A stretch of 64,000 bases of DNA from Schaedlerella glycyrrhizinilytica_A (GCF_042852765.1 NZ_AP031414.1), one strand, 5' to 3'. Counted from the first letter of the stretch, positions 24,570 to 34,764 are shown. Made by a program: numbers and translations. Notes: a model not told the origin generated them from the sequence alone.

Positions 24570-27053
24570 TTACACTGCTTCGATCTGTACTTTCACATCC
24601 TCGCATCCCTCTGCCTGCAAAGTCACCGTGATCGTTCCGACCGCTCCGTTTCCACGTACTGCCGCGCGAAGCCGTCCCTCGTATGCCTTTGCCGTCATAT
24701 CAAAATAATTTTCTTCCGACTCCGGATCGGCGCTTCCATATCCAAGTATCACGCCCGGACCATCCACAGATACCCGCACTGCTTTGTCCGCTCCCGGATT
24801 CCGGTTGCCGTTTTCGTCATCGAGACTGATCTCCACATAACAAATGTCACTGCCGTCTGCCGGAATTTCTTTTGCATCCGCAACTGCTGTGATCTGCACC
24901 TCGTCTTTTGCAGTTATGATCCGGTCTCTGCCAACTTCGGTTCCGTCTTTATAGACAACCGTTTCTACGACGCCCGGCATATAGATCGTATCAAACTCGG
25001 CAATATATTTTTTCTTTTCACCTACGACTTTCCGTTCTTTCAACTCACCGTTGATGTACAGTTCCGCTTCTTCTGCATCAGTGTAAACTTCCACGACCAC
25101 CGGTTTTCCCTCGTACCCGTTCCAGTTCCAGCTTCGGACAGCATTTGTCATACTCCAGTTTGTCATCTGCGGGGTGATGCCATAATACTGCGGAAGCTGC
25201 ACACTGAGATACGGCGCTTTGCGCAGTCCCCAGATCATTTCTCTCCAATAAGAAACCGGTCGTCTGTCACCGAGCAGGTTTAAGTCTCCGCAATATGCCG
25301 CCTTATACGGATACGGCGCATAAAATCCCATTCCCTGCTGTTCCTCATACAAGATTTTTCCGATTCCTGCTTCTCCGAGATAATCCCATGCCGTCCAGGA
25401 AAAATCTCCGATCACATACGGATGTTTTTCAACCAGCTCCCAGTTCTCATCCAGATCTTTCGGAAATGTCTCCGAACCTACGATGATCCGGTTCGGATAA
25501 CGCTTTGCATCCGGTTCATAACGACATTGCGCATAGTTATATCCAGCAATATCCACCTGAGCAAAAGCTTCCTCCGTCGCCTTTCCTGCGATCTCACTGC
25601 CGATCAGCATGTTCATCATATCCCCCATGCTGCTCATCATACTGTTGATCTCTGAATTTTCTCGAAGATCTTTGCCTTCGGTATCTTTTGCATTTGCTTT
25701 TGCTTCCGCCTGCGCTGCCATCTGTTCTTTCATTTCGCCCAAACGATCCATGATACTCAGCATCAGGTTCAGACTGTTCGTCACATAACGGCTGTCGTCG
25801 AGACTGCGCAATTTATCCGCAAGCTTCTTTCCCCACTGTGTATCAAATTTGTTTCCGGTCTCCGGAATCTCATTTCCAATCGAATACATAATGACGCACG
25901 GATGATTGTAGTCTTTCTTCACCAAATTGGTGATATCATGCTCCCACCATTCCGCCATGTGCGTACCGTAATCAAAGTCCACTTTTGTCGTCGTCCACAC
26001 ATCGGAAAACTCATCCATCACATACATTCCGAATTTATCACATGCTTCCAGAAGTCTCCGGCTCATCGGATAGTGAGAACTTCGGATCGCATTGTATCCG
26101 GCTTCTTTTAATTTTCTCACACGGAACTCCGCCGTATGTGCGAACTCGGCGGTCCCGGTCACACCATTATCATGGTGGATACATCCGCCGCGCAGATTAA
26201 CAACTTTTCCGTTAACGCGAAGTCCGTGTTTTCTGTCCAACTGGAGCTTGCGGATTCCGAACGTTCCCTCTTCTTCATCCAGAATGTTCTCTCCCTCTTT
26301 GATAACTGCCTGATACGTATACAAATACGGATGTTCCTCATCCCACTGCTTCGGCTGATCCACATAAAGTTTCTGGAGATATTCCCGCTCTGTATATTCT
26401 TCCACAGTCACCGGCATCACCGATTCCGCCGCCACATTTCCATCCGCATCCAAAAGCCGGATAAAAAACTGCACGTCACGCACTCCGATTCCGGTATAAG
26501 CGATCGTTGCCGCCGCGCGGATCACCGCCTGATCTTCCTCCACATCCACTGCCGCCAAATGTACACTGTCCGCCGCCAGATGCAGACGGTCGGCGATCAT
26601 CAGATTGACGTCACGGTAGATTCCTCCGCCGGTATACCACCGTCCGCTTGGTACGCCGTTCTTCACAATGACCTTAAGCTCATTTTTCCGATCAAACCGT
26701 ACAAATTTTGTGGCGTCAATATAAAAATTGCCGTAACCATACGGACATTTTCCCGCAAATGCATGATTGATGTAGACAAATGCATTCTGATAGACGCCCT
26801 CAAATTCAAAGTAAATATTTTTCCCCTTGTCTTTTGGGTCTAATTCAAATTCTTTTGTATAGTTGTAATTCTCTTCCCGGAAAAATCCGTTTCCGCTTCC
26901 GTTCGATTCTTCCGGATTCCGCTCTTTTCCGATCGACGCGTCATGCGGCAGCGTCACCATTTTCCCAGCCCTGTCTCCGCCTGCCAACGCTTCCAGAGAG
27001 CTTCCTCCGCCTGTCCGGAAAATCCAGTTGTCATTGAATTTTTGTTTTCTCAT
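24570..27053 (-). CDS. GH2 glycoside hydrolase (beta-galactosidase type), tandem copy 2
   Basis: 827 residues: jelly-roll sugar-binding domain (1-160), Ig-like domain (165-275), TIM barrel (280-610) and C-terminal DUF4982/Ig-like domains (about 640-827). Probable catalytic acids are Glu395 in IGNEIP and Glu528 in VGSETFP. The barrel carries an insert at about 430-490 rich in Met, Ala and Glu. No signal peptide. It follows its paralogue by 29 bases and is co-transcribed. Members of this GH2 group act on beta-galactosides, beta-glucuronides or alpha-arabinopyranosides; specificity cannot be read here. Confidence 0.88.
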   Translation of the reverse strand: MRKQKFNDNWIFRTGGGSSLEALAGGDRAGKMVTLPHDASIGKERNPEESNGSGNGFFREENYNYTKEFELDPKDKGKNIYFEFEGVYQNAFVYINHAFAGKCPYGYGNFYIDATKFVRFDRKNELKVIVKNGVPSGRWYTGGGIYRDVNLMIADRLHLAADSVHLAAVDVEEDQAVIRAAATIAYTGIGVRDVQFFIRLLDADGNVAAESVMPVTVEEYTEREYLQKLYVDQPKQWDEEHPYLYTYQAVIKEGENILDEEEGTFGIRKLQLDRKHGLRVNGKVVNLRGGCIHHDNGVTGTAEFAHTAEFRVRKLKEAGYNAIRSSHYPMSRRLLEACDKFGMYVMDEFSDVWTTTKVDFDYGTHMAEWWEHDITNLVKKDYNHPCVIMYSIGNEIPETGNKFDTQWGKKLADKLRSLDDSRYVTNSLNLMLSIMDRLGEMKEQMAAQAEAKANAKDTEGKDLRENSEINSMMSSMGDMMNMLIGSEIAGKATEEAFAQVDIAGYNYAQCRYEPDAKRYPNRIIVGSETFPKDLDENWELVEKHPYVIGDFSWTAWDYLGEAGIGKILYEEQQGMGFYAPYPYKAAYCGDLNLLGDRRPVSYWREMIWGLRKAPYLSVQLPQYYGITPQMTNWSMTNAVRSWNWNGYEGKPVVVEVYTDAEEAELYINGELKERKVVGEKKKYIAEFDTIYMPGVVETVVYKDGTEVGRDRIITAKDEVQITAVADAKEIPADGSDICYVEISLDDENGNRNPGADKAVRVSVDGPGVILGYGSADPESEENYFDMTAKAYEGRLRAAVRGNGAVGTITVTLQAEGCEDVKVQIEAV

Positions 27054-27082
27054 AAAACGCCTCCCTCATCTTCAATTCCCGC

Positions 27083-29554
27083 CTAACGCACCTGGATCTC
27101 AATTTCTCTGCTTTCGCATCCCTCGGCTTCAAATCTGACTTTGATCGTTCCGGCTTCTTTTCCTGCACGAACGACTGCCATCACATAGCCGTCAAACGTG
27201 TTCCATGTCGTATCGTCGTAGCTTCCGATCGCTCTCGGATCTGCGTTTCCGAATCCCTGCAAAGTTCCGGCTCCCTCTACGGTCACTATGATCTCTTTTT
27301 GTGCGAACAGATTTTCCACGCCTTTATCGTCGGTCAGCTTCACTGTAACAAATGCCAGATCTTCACCGTCCGCTTTGAGCACTTCGCCCTCGCAGTCCAC
27401 CTGCATCTGCACTTCGTCTTTTGCCGTGTACAGCACGTCTCTTCCGGTCTCTTCGCCATCCCGGTAGCTGACTGCAAGCAGTTCGCCCGGCTCATATGTG
27501 ATCTCATATGTTGCCGTAAATCCATTTCCCTCGCCTGCCGGTTTTCTTCCGAGGGATTTTTCGTTCAGGAACAATTCCACCTCATCCGCTTCACTGTAAA
27601 CATCCACATTGGCAGGTTTGCCCTCGTATCCCGGCCACGTCCAGCTTGCCACATTATCCTTGAACATCCATGCGGTAAGCGAATGCGGCATTCCATATTT
27701 ATCCACGCGCTCTACTGCAATATAAGGCGCTTTGCGAAGTCCGAAAACGATCTCGCGCAGATAGCTGATCGGGCGGCGGTATCCGATCAGGTTGATATCC
27801 CCGATATAAGCGGTACGGTCCGGATATACGCCGGCAAAGTTCTGTGTTCCGTCATAGTAGAACACACCGCATCCTGCTTCGCCGAGATAATCGTAACCGG
27901 TCCATGTGTAATCGCCAAGCACATGATCATTATTCTTTACAATATCCCATAATCTCACAATATCCGCCGGGAACGTCTCCGTACCAAGCACAGTCTTATT
28001 CGGATGAAGTTCTTTTTCCAGCACATGCCGTCCGGTCAGATAGTTCAGTCCGATAATATCCATCGCCTCGGAAGATTCCGCAATACTTTCTGTCATCAGC
28101 GGATGGCACGCAACCGCATCGCCGCTCTCTCCGGTCATCAGCGCCATCATTCCGTTCAGAGCATTCGCGCCCTCTTCGCCACTCTCACCGGATGCTTCCG
28201 CCTGTTTCTTCTGTGCCTCCATCAATTCCCGGATCACGATCCCCATCTTCGGTCCCAGCGCCAGAAGTCCGTTGATCGCATTTGTCGTAAATCTGTTCGG
28301 ATCCAGCTCATGGATCAGATTGCACAAATGACGGTTCAACTGTGCGCCTCTTTCCGTACCCATGTCCGGAATCTCATTTCCGGTTGAATACAAAATCACA
28401 CAAGGGTGATTATAATCTTTTGCCACCATGCGTTTGATCTCCGTATCCATACAATCTAAGAAATGAAGCGCAAAATCATTTGCATTCTTATGATTCGTCC
28501 ACATATCCGTCAATTCATCCATTACGAGGACTCCGTATTTATCGCATGCATCCAGCATCGCCTTGCTCATCGGATGATGAGAACTTCTGATACTGTTAAA
28601 TCCGGCTTCTTTCATCTGACGGCAGCGTCTCTCTTCCGCTTTCTCCAACGTTGCGGCGCCAATGATTCCGTTGTCGTGATGGATGCAGGTTCCGCGCAAT
28701 TTTACCTGCTCTCCGTTGATGCGGAGTCCATGCTGCGCATCCAGTTCCAGTTTGCGGATACCAAGCGGCTCATGTACTTCGTCAAGTTTTTCCTTTCCTG
28801 CATAAACATTCACTACACATTCATATAAGAACGGATCATCCGGACTCCACAATCTTGCTTTTTCGATACAGATTGTCTGTCGCACCGTCTCTTCCGCCTC
28901 TTTGTACATCGTCACTCCGACAACGTCTTTCCCGTAAACCACACCGGCATGCGTGATCAGCACCTCCACGGTGATCTTCTCTTTTGCTCTTGTCAGATTT
29001 TTGACTGTCGTGGCAACTTCTACGGTGGACGCATCTTTTGCCACAGATGGTGTTGTGATCTTCACGCCGTCTGCCGGAATGTGGATCCTTCCGCCGATCA
29101 GCAGGTTGACGTTCCGATAAATTCCGCTTCCCGAATACCACCGGGAATTTTTCTCGGATGCGTTGTCTGCAACTACTTTGATTTCATTTTCCTGACCATA
29201 TTCCAGATATTTGTCCAAAACTACATAGAAATTGGAATATCCGTGCAGATTCGTCGCTGCCAGATTTCCGTTCACATAAACCATCGCGGTCATATACACG
29301 CCCTCAAATTCCAGGATCGCCGTCTTGTCTCTCCACTCCTCCGGTGCATGCAGCTTCTTTGTATATGTATAAAGTCCGCCCGGCCAATAACCTGTCTGAG
29401 TTCCGTTTTCCGTATCCGGCGTCCGCTCTTCATGCACCATCGCGTCGTGCGGCAGGTTGATCGTCTCAAATTCCAGTCCGCCTTGAAGCGCGGACATCAT
29501 GGAAGTTCCTCCTTTTGCCAACTGCCAGTTGTCATTGATCTTTGTTCTTAACAT
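27083..29554 (-). CDS. GH2 glycoside hydrolase (beta-galactosidase type), tandem copy 1
   Basis: 823 residues with the same domain order as its downstream paralogue. Probable acid/base Glu394 (TGNEIP) and nucleophile Glu526 (LGTETFP). The Met/Ala-rich insert lies at about 430-490 here too. The start at 29554 has GGGAGAG 7 bases upstream and aligns with the paralogue's N-terminus; an ORF extension to 29743 overlaps the promoter and the divergent araC gene. Cytoplasmic, so it should act on imported oligosaccharides. First gene of a two-gene operon with promoter at 29631-29659. Confidence 0.88.
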   Translation of the reverse strand: MLRTKINDNWQLAKGGTSMMSALQGGLEFETINLPHDAMVHEERTPDTENGTQTGYWPGGLYTYTKKLHAPEEWRDKTAILEFEGVYMTAMVYVNGNLAATNLHGYSNFYVVLDKYLEYGQENEIKVVADNASEKNSRWYSGSGIYRNVNLLIGGRIHIPADGVKITTPSVAKDASTVEVATTVKNLTRAKEKITVEVLITHAGVVYGKDVVGVTMYKEAEETVRQTICIEKARLWSPDDPFLYECVVNVYAGKEKLDEVHEPLGIRKLELDAQHGLRINGEQVKLRGTCIHHDNGIIGAATLEKAEERRCRQMKEAGFNSIRSSHHPMSKAMLDACDKYGVLVMDELTDMWTNHKNANDFALHFLDCMDTEIKRMVAKDYNHPCVILYSTGNEIPDMGTERGAQLNRHLCNLIHELDPNRFTTNAINGLLALGPKMGIVIRELMEAQKKQAEASGESGEEGANALNGMMALMTGESGDAVACHPLMTESIAESSEAMDIIGLNYLTGRHVLEKELHPNKTVLGTETFPADIVRLWDIVKNNDHVLGDYTWTGYDYLGEAGCGVFYYDGTQNFAGVYPDRTAYIGDINLIGYRRPISYLREIVFGLRKAPYIAVERVDKYGMPHSLTAWMFKDNVASWTWPGYEGKPANVDVYSEADEVELFLNEKSLGRKPAGEGNGFTATYEITYEPGELLAVSYRDGEETGRDVLYTAKDEVQMQVDCEGEVLKADGEDLAFVTVKLTDDKGVENLFAQKEIIVTVEGAGTLQGFGNADPRAIGSYDDTTWNTFDGYVMAVVRAGKEAGTIKVRFEAEGCESREIEIQVR

Positions 29555-29608
29555 GTCTGAACTCTCCCTTCTTATTTGCTTTTTTGACTTTCTTCTTTTC
29601 TCTTGTTC

Positions 29609-29622
29609 GTGTATACTGTAAC
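29609..29622. promoter_or_regulatory. possible LacI-type operator of the GH2 operon
   Basis: GTGTATACTGTAAC lies just downstream of the -10 box, in the same place as the GTGTACG operators of the GH120 and GH3 genes but with a weaker match. The divergent AraC regulator may act here instead. Confidence 0.4.
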
Positions 29623-29630
29623 TATTCTTT

Positions 29631-29659
29631 ATTATAATTTTTCGGCACAGCTCACTCAA
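29631..29659 (-). promoter_or_regulatory. promoter of the GH2 operon
   Basis: Minus strand TTGAGT (29659-29654), 17-base spacer, TATAAT (29636-29631). Confidence 0.65.
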
Positions 29660-29727
29660 TGGCGAAAGCCGACCTGCCCGCCGAAAGTTGTAACCAAATC
29701 CAACCTCGAAAGGACCTGATATCTGCC

Positions 29728-30813
29728 ATGGCAAAAGACACATTCCACCATATTACTCCGGAAGAAAAATCAAAGATCGAATCTTCTTTTAATCCGTTGA
29801 TCATCACCGACACGAAAGAGCAGGATCTCCAATTTTATGAGATTTCTTCCCCTTTTGCCGTTATGTTCGAAACATGCCACGAAACTGACGATCTATGCAA
29901 TATCTACCAGTTCTCGCCCGACAATTATCACAATATCGAATTTGGCACAGTCTCTGCCGCCGCTTTAAGCCCGCGTCCGCAGCATCAGCATTCCTGCATT
30001 GAATTTATGTATGTTCTCTCCGGTTCCGTCACCAATCATGTCGGAAACCAAGTCTTTACTTATGAAGCCGGGCAATGCTGCATCATGAATAAAAATATCC
30101 GGCACTGTGAAGAGTTTTCCGGTGATTTCCAAGCGGTCTTTTTGATGCTCCGGGATGATTTTACCGCCGATCTTCTCGCCGACTATACGGAAATCCGAGC
30201 GCATGCCGAACACCCGGACGAAGAGAATCTGATCTTCCAGCTCATTGCCGACAGCCAAAATGAAACGCTGAAATTTGACAAGATCTACCTCGACTGTTTT
30301 CCGATGATCCCCGCGGATGATATTTTAGACCGCCTGTCCGCACTTTTTAACACATTGATCCTGGAGACGATCAACTGGGATTTCGGCTCTTCCTTTTTGG
30401 TAAAAGCCGTTTTTGCCAGACTGCTCCGACTGCTCGGAGATCCGGATCTGTTCAGTATCAACCGGATCCACTCTCATTCGCAGGGACAGGAATATCTGTT
30501 CAGCAAGATTTCCCATATCATGCGCTCCAGTCACGGACGATGCACACGCGAGGAATTGGAAATGCTTCTGCATTACAATGGTGAATATTTAAACCGGATC
30601 GTAAAAAAACAGACCGGAAAGACGATCCTCGAATACGGACAGTCCATCTACCTTGAGGAAGCCCGCCAGCTTCTCTCCAACACGGATAAAAGTATTTCCT
30701 CGATCATCGAAGAACTTGGTTTTTCCAATCGCAGCCACTTCTACCGCCTGTTTAAAAACGCCTTTGGAGAAACGCCTCTGGATTACCGGAAGCGTCTCCG
30801 CCCCCGGTCATAG
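29728..30813 (+). CDS. AraC-family regulator of the GH2 operon
   Basis: 361 residues. N-terminal cupin sensor (about 60-150) with PQHQHSCIEFMYVLSGS and HC/E residues typical of sugar-responsive AraC proteins; C-terminal double HTH (about 260-358) ending GFSNRSHFYRLFKNAFGETPLDYRKR. Divergent from the GH2 pair and convergent with the GPH transporter, so it probably activates the GH2 operon on its sugar. The start at 29728 is where homology begins; an AAAGGA lies 13 bases upstream, a long spacing, and an earlier ATG at 29659 overlaps the GH2 -35 box. Confidence 0.88.
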   Translation: MAKDTFHHITPEEKSKIESSFNPLIITDTKEQDLQFYEISSPFAVMFETCHETDDLCNIYQFSPDNYHNIEFGTVSAAALSPRPQHQHSCIEFMYVLSGSVTNHVGNQVFTYEAGQCCIMNKNIRHCEEFSGDFQAVFLMLRDDFTADLLADYTEIRAHAEHPDEENLIFQLIADSQNETLKFDKIYLDCFPMIPADDILDRLSALFNTLILETINWDFGSSFLVKAVFARLLRLLGDPDLFSINRIHSHSQGQEYLFSKISHIMRSSHGRCTREELEMLLHYNGEYLNRIVKKQTGKTILEYGQSIYLEEARQLLSNTDKSISSIIEELGFSNRSHFYRLFKNAFGETPLDYRKRLRPRS

Positions 30814-30833
30814 TCCCGGCACAACACCGATTT

Positions 30834-30892
30834 ACAAAAGAAAAGGAATGAAACCACGACCCGCATCAGAAGTTCCATTCCTTTTCTTTTGT
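30834..30892. terminator. bidirectional terminator between araC and the GPH transporter
   Basis: ACAAAAGAAAAGGAATG and CATTCCTTTTCTTTTGT form a 17-bp perfect stem, with A- and T-rich flanks giving a U-run in both directions. Confidence 0.85.
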
Positions 30893-30905
30893 TGTTATGT
30901 AAATT

Positions 30906-32270
30906 TTACTTTACACCATGTGCCGCATCCCAGTCTGCATTTGCTTTCTCGACTTTCAGGAAGTACATGATCACTGCGATCAGTACGATCGAGATCATCG
31001 GGAACCACAGATACATGAAGTTCAGCATGTTGATCGTAGAAGCTGACTGCTGTGCCGCACCTGCAACATATCCGCTTGCGGAAAGAAGCAGTCCGGAAAT
31101 CGCAGATCCGATTCCGCCGCCGACTTTGATTCCGAGAGAAGAACAAGAGAACATCGCGCCCTCGATATGTTTTCCTGTCGTACGTACCGTGTAATCAGAT
31201 GTTGCGGAGATCAGCGCGTTGATGTCTCCGGTCGCCGGGCTTGTACAGAATCCTGCAAGCACGGAACTTCCGAGCATGAGCGGGATATTTCCCATATAAC
31301 CGCCGATGATGAATCCGATACGGAATACTGCCGCGAGACAATAACCTGTTAAGTTCACTTTATACATTCCTTTGAACTTTTTCACCAATGCCGGTGTAAA
31401 TGCAAGACCGATCACCATCGGGAGCATCTGTGCCATTGAGAACGTACCAAGCAATGCCGGATTTCCCAAAACATATGTCATATAATAAATACCGATTCCT
31501 GCGATACCTGTCTGCACATAAGTCAGAATATAGAACGCTGCGATCATCAGGAAATATTTGTTGGAAAGCAAAAGCTTCATAGATTCCAGGAAAGAAATCT
31601 TTTCTTCGTTTCCCTGTCCGCTTTCTGTTTCGTTTTCTTCCGGCGGAAGTTCTTTCACAGAAAATACGGAAATTGCATTCACAATAAATGCGATGATCGC
31701 ATAAATAAATGCTACGGTTCTCCATCCCTTTGCTCCGCCGCCGAAGTTTGTAACAAGACCAACGGTGATCGACTGTACGATAATGTTGGTTGCAAGTGAG
31801 AACATAAAACGGATCGATCCCATCTGCACACGTTCATTACCATTCTTTGTGATCAGCGATGTCAGTGATGCATATGCAATATTGTTCGCGGTATAGAACA
31901 CTGCGTTCAACAATGTGTAGGCAATAAAGAAATAAGCATACTGTGCGGTCTTTCCAAGACTTGACGGAATTGCAAATACTGCGACAAGACAGATACAGTT
32001 ACCGATCTGCGCATACAACATCCACGGGCGCGCTTTCCCCATTTTGCTCTTTGTCTTGTCGATCAGGTTTCCAAAGAAGACGTCTGTGATTCCGTCTGCA
32101 AATTTGGAGAACATGATCAATGTTCCGATGATTCCCGCATTCAATCCTACTGTGTCGGTCAGATAGATCATAACGAAACTTGTCAGAAGTCCGTAAATAC
32201 AGTTTGCCGCCAAGTCTCCTGACCCATACCCGACTTTGTTGTACCATTTCAAATACTTTCTCTCTTCCAT
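30906..32270 (-). CDS. GPH-family sugar:cation symporter (MelB-like)
   Basis: 454 residues with about 12 membrane helices of the major facilitator fold. The N-terminus KYLKWYNKVGYGSGDLAAN and the first-loop Asp motif in FADGITDVFFGNLIDKTKSKMGKARPW (split over residues 50-80) are those of glycoside-pentoside-hexuronide symporters. It should import beta-galactosides, xylosides or glucuronides in step with Na+ or H+, feeding the GH2 and GH3 enzymes on either side. AAGGAG lies 6 bases before ATG 32270; a longer ORF from 32315 is unsupported. Confidence 0.9.
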   Translation of the reverse strand: MEERKYLKWYNKVGYGSGDLAANCIYGLLTSFVMIYLTDTVGLNAGIIGTLIMFSKFADGITDVFFGNLIDKTKSKMGKARPWMLYAQIGNCICLVAVFAIPSSLGKTAQYAYFFIAYTLLNAVFYTANNIAYASLTSLITKNGNERVQMGSIRFMFSLATNIIVQSITVGLVTNFGGGAKGWRTVAFIYAIIAFIVNAISVFSVKELPPEENETESGQGNEEKISFLESMKLLLSNKYFLMIAAFYILTYVQTGIAGIGIYYMTYVLGNPALLGTFSMAQMLPMVIGLAFTPALVKKFKGMYKVNLTGYCLAAVFRIGFIIGGYMGNIPLMLGSSVLAGFCTSPATGDINALISATSDYTVRTTGKHIEGAMFSCSSLGIKVGGGIGSAISGLLLSASGYVAGAAQQSASTINMLNFMYLWFPMISIVLIAVIMYFLKVEKANADWDAAHGVK

Positions 32271-32300
32271 TCGTAACTCCTTTCTCGCTCCCATTGTTTT

Positions 32301-32336
32301 GTGTATTTCGTTCACGAATCACTTGTATTTATTATA
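32301..32336 (-). promoter_or_regulatory. GPH transporter promoter with possible operator
   Basis: A -10 box TATAAT lies at 32336-32331 (minus strand); no convincing -35. Just downstream GTGTATTTCGTTCAC (32301-32315, plus-strand reading) resembles the neighbouring LacI-type operators loosely. Confidence 0.4.
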
Positions 32337-32430
32337 TAATTACAGCACCTTTTACAAAATACCCAAAATCAACTGTCCGCCTATGAAACCTGTAACCAAA
32401 TTCAACCTGTTTTATCACTGCCCGAAACGT

Positions 32431-34518
32431 CTATGAAATAGTGACAGCCGTCTTCACCAGATCTTCTTCGGCAGCGCTGGAACCAACATAGACCGGGTAT
32501 TCCATTTTCTCAAGTTTCCATTCACGATAAACCGGATCATACCATTTCAGTTTTTCCAGCGGAGTTGTGATCTCAACTTCTTTTTCTTCCCCGGCTTTCA
32601 AAGAAACTCTCCGGAATCCTCGAAGCTGTTTCACCGGACGGTCCACTGCGGAATTTTCAAATCCGACATAAACCTGTACGACTTCATCGCCGTCGATCGC
32701 TCCGGTATTTTTCACGTTTACCGTCACTTTCAGTTCATCCCCGTCTACGACAGCTTTCGGATCTGTAATATCAAATGTCGTATAGCTCAGTCCGAAGCCA
32801 TATGGCACAAGCGGTTTCACGCCGTTTTTCTCCAGTCGTGTATAGCCATGATAATATTCGTAATACTGATCAGTCGCCTCCCAGTCTACATGCGGGAGAT
32901 CGTCCTCGGAATATGGTACGACGTATGGAAGCTTTCCGGATGGATTCACGTCTCCGTAAATGATCTCTGCCAGAGCAGTGCCTCCCTCCATACCCGGATA
33001 GTACGCCATGATCACAGCATTAACCTTGTCGTACCATTCGGTCATCATGATCATATTTCCTCCGACAAGAACTGCTGCAGACTTTTCATTGACCGGTCCG
33101 ACTTCCTGAAGCAGTTTGATTTCGTCTTCATGGAGTCCCAGACTTCTCTTCCGGTCGCCGCCCATTGCTCCGGTATAGTTCGACGCCTGATCTCCGGAAA
33201 TAAATTCGCCCTCATCATCATAATTGTATCCGACAACAAATACGACTGCGTCGCTCTCCGCCGCCAATTTCTTTGCCCGCTCCAAATCTGAACCGTCATC
33301 AAAGATCACTTCACATTCTGCATTTGCTTTCTTGAGTCCGTCTTCCGGAGTTACAACATATGGAGGACGTACCCAGCTGGAACCATGATCTCCGATAATC
33401 GCCGTATTGGCAAGCTTCCCGATCAGCGCCAATTTCTTTGTCTCTTCCCGTTTCAGCGGAAGAACGCCGTCGTTTTTAATCAATGTGATTGCTTTTTCCG
33501 CAACTTCTTTCGCCACTGCGATATGTTCCGGACAGCCTACTACGGACATATCGTATTCTTTGTGATCTTTATCAAACGCCAGGATTGTCCGCACGATACG
33601 AAGCGCCGCGTCATTGATACGCTCTTCCGGAACAAATCCGTCCTGCACCGCTTTTACAAGACGTTCGCCAAAATACTGTGTCCACATCATCTCCATGTCC
33701 TGTCCGCCGTTGGCAGCTTCCACCGTATCCAGAACGCCCCAGCAGAAATCCGACATTACAAATCCGTCGAAATCCCATTCTTTTTTCAGCACCTGGGAAA
33801 GCAGATATTTATGATGTCCGCACTGCACGCCATTATAGCGGTTATACGCGCTCATCACACTTGCAGCTCCGGCATCGATACAGTCTTTAAAATGAGGCAG
33901 ATATACTTCCTGCTCCGTTCTCTGGTCGCAGGTCACGCTACATTTGAAACGTGCATTTTCCATATCGTTAAATGCATAGTGCTTGACACATGCCATAACA
34001 TCTTCATCCTGCACACCTTTGACAAGCGCCGCGCCCATTTTTCCGACCTGATAGGTCTCCTCTCCGTACGTCTCCTGACTACGTCCCCATCCCGGATTGT
34101 ACGGCAGGTTGATACACACGCCTGCAAACAGATTTCCGCCGAATGCACGCACTTCACGTCCGATACAATTTCCGACTTTCTCTTCCAGTTCCGGTGAAAA
34201 TGTTGCGCCTCGCGCCATCGATACCGGGAAACAGGTTGATTTTCCAGTTCCACAGACAACTCCTCTTGGTCCGTCTACAAACAGCATCGGCGGTACATTA
34301 TGTTCCTCCAATCCCCCCGCCGGATATGGAGTCATATTGTAGTGATTGTCATCACTGAGCATTCCGCCCATCATTTCCATGATCTGCTCCTGTGTCACTT
34401 TATTCAGATCCACAATGCTCCCGCTCATCAATGAGACTTTCTGCTCCAATGTCAGCTGATCCACGATCTTCTGCGCTTCCTCGGTCACTTTCAGACGGTA
34501 TTCCTTCGTTGCTCTCAT
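32431..34518 (-). CDS. GH3 beta-glycosidase
   Basis: 695 residues: N-terminal TIM barrel (about 15-300) with substrate-binding FVDGPRGV and KHYAFND, nucleophile Asp257 in FVMSDFCWG; alpha/beta sandwich (about 350-560) and fibronectin III-like domain (600-690) ending in KLEKMEYPVYVGSSA. No signal peptide. GH3 enzymes of this layout remove beta-glucose or beta-xylose (some alpha-arabinose); co-regulation with the GH120 xylosidase suggests xylo-oligosaccharides. AAGGAGG lies 10 bases upstream of ATG 34518. It faces the LacI gene divergently. Confidence 0.92.
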   Translation of the reverse strand: MRATKEYRLKVTEEAQKIVDQLTLEQKVSLMSGSIVDLNKVTQEQIMEMMGGMLSDDNHYNMTPYPAGGLEEHNVPPMLFVDGPRGVVCGTGKSTCFPVSMARGATFSPELEEKVGNCIGREVRAFGGNLFAGVCINLPYNPGWGRSQETYGEETYQVGKMGAALVKGVQDEDVMACVKHYAFNDMENARFKCSVTCDQRTEQEVYLPHFKDCIDAGAASVMSAYNRYNGVQCGHHKYLLSQVLKKEWDFDGFVMSDFCWGVLDTVEAANGGQDMEMMWTQYFGERLVKAVQDGFVPEERINDAALRIVRTILAFDKDHKEYDMSVVGCPEHIAVAKEVAEKAITLIKNDGVLPLKREETKKLALIGKLANTAIIGDHGSSWVRPPYVVTPEDGLKKANAECEVIFDDGSDLERAKKLAAESDAVVFVVGYNYDDEGEFISGDQASNYTGAMGGDRKRSLGLHEDEIKLLQEVGPVNEKSAAVLVGGNMIMMTEWYDKVNAVIMAYYPGMEGGTALAEIIYGDVNPSGKLPYVVPYSEDDLPHVDWEATDQYYEYYHGYTRLEKNGVKPLVPYGFGLSYTTFDITDPKAVVDGDELKVTVNVKNTGAIDGDEVVQVYVGFENSAVDRPVKQLRGFRRVSLKAGEEKEVEITTPLEKLKWYDPVYREWKLEKMEYPVYVGSSAAEEDLVKTAVTIS

Positions 34519-34592
34519 GTTGTCACATCCTCCTTTTTCTTTTCCTTGTCTTTGAACGTCACGAAACATCTCCTTCATCTCTCGTTTCATTT

Positions 34593-34610
34593 CCGTGTAC
34601 GTTACCGCAT
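34593..34610. promoter_or_regulatory. candidate LacI-family operator of the GH3 gene
   Basis: CCGTGTACGTTACCGCAT. The first 12 bases are identical to the GH120 operator (7159-7170) and it sits at nearly the same distance (about 15 bases) downstream of the -10 box. Confidence 0.65.
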
Positions 34611-34616
34611 GTATTA

Positions 34617-34646
34617 ATCATAAAACTATATTGTTATTTTAGTCAA
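34617..34646 (-). promoter_or_regulatory. GH3 promoter
   Basis: Minus strand TTGACT (34646-34641), 18-base spacer, TATGAT (34622-34617). The 307-base gap between GH3 and lacI holds this promoter, two operators and the lacI promoter; nothing else is seen. Confidence 0.7.
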
Positions 34647-34731
34647 TATATTCATTTTATATTTTTCATTTTTGTTTATTTTACACAATTTCATTTTCAC
34701 CTTTTCAACGCTATTGCTTGGTTTCAATTGC

Positions 34732-34743
34732 GTGTACGAACAC
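34732..34743. promoter_or_regulatory. candidate operator upstream of the LacI-type gene
   Basis: GTGTACGAACAC, a near-perfect dyad centred on CG (five of six pairs), sharing GTGTACG with the GH120 and GH3 operators. It lies 21 bases upstream of the -35 box, compatible with autoregulation or looping. Confidence 0.6.
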
Positions 34744-34764
34744 ATTTTCCGTCACATTTTCAGA

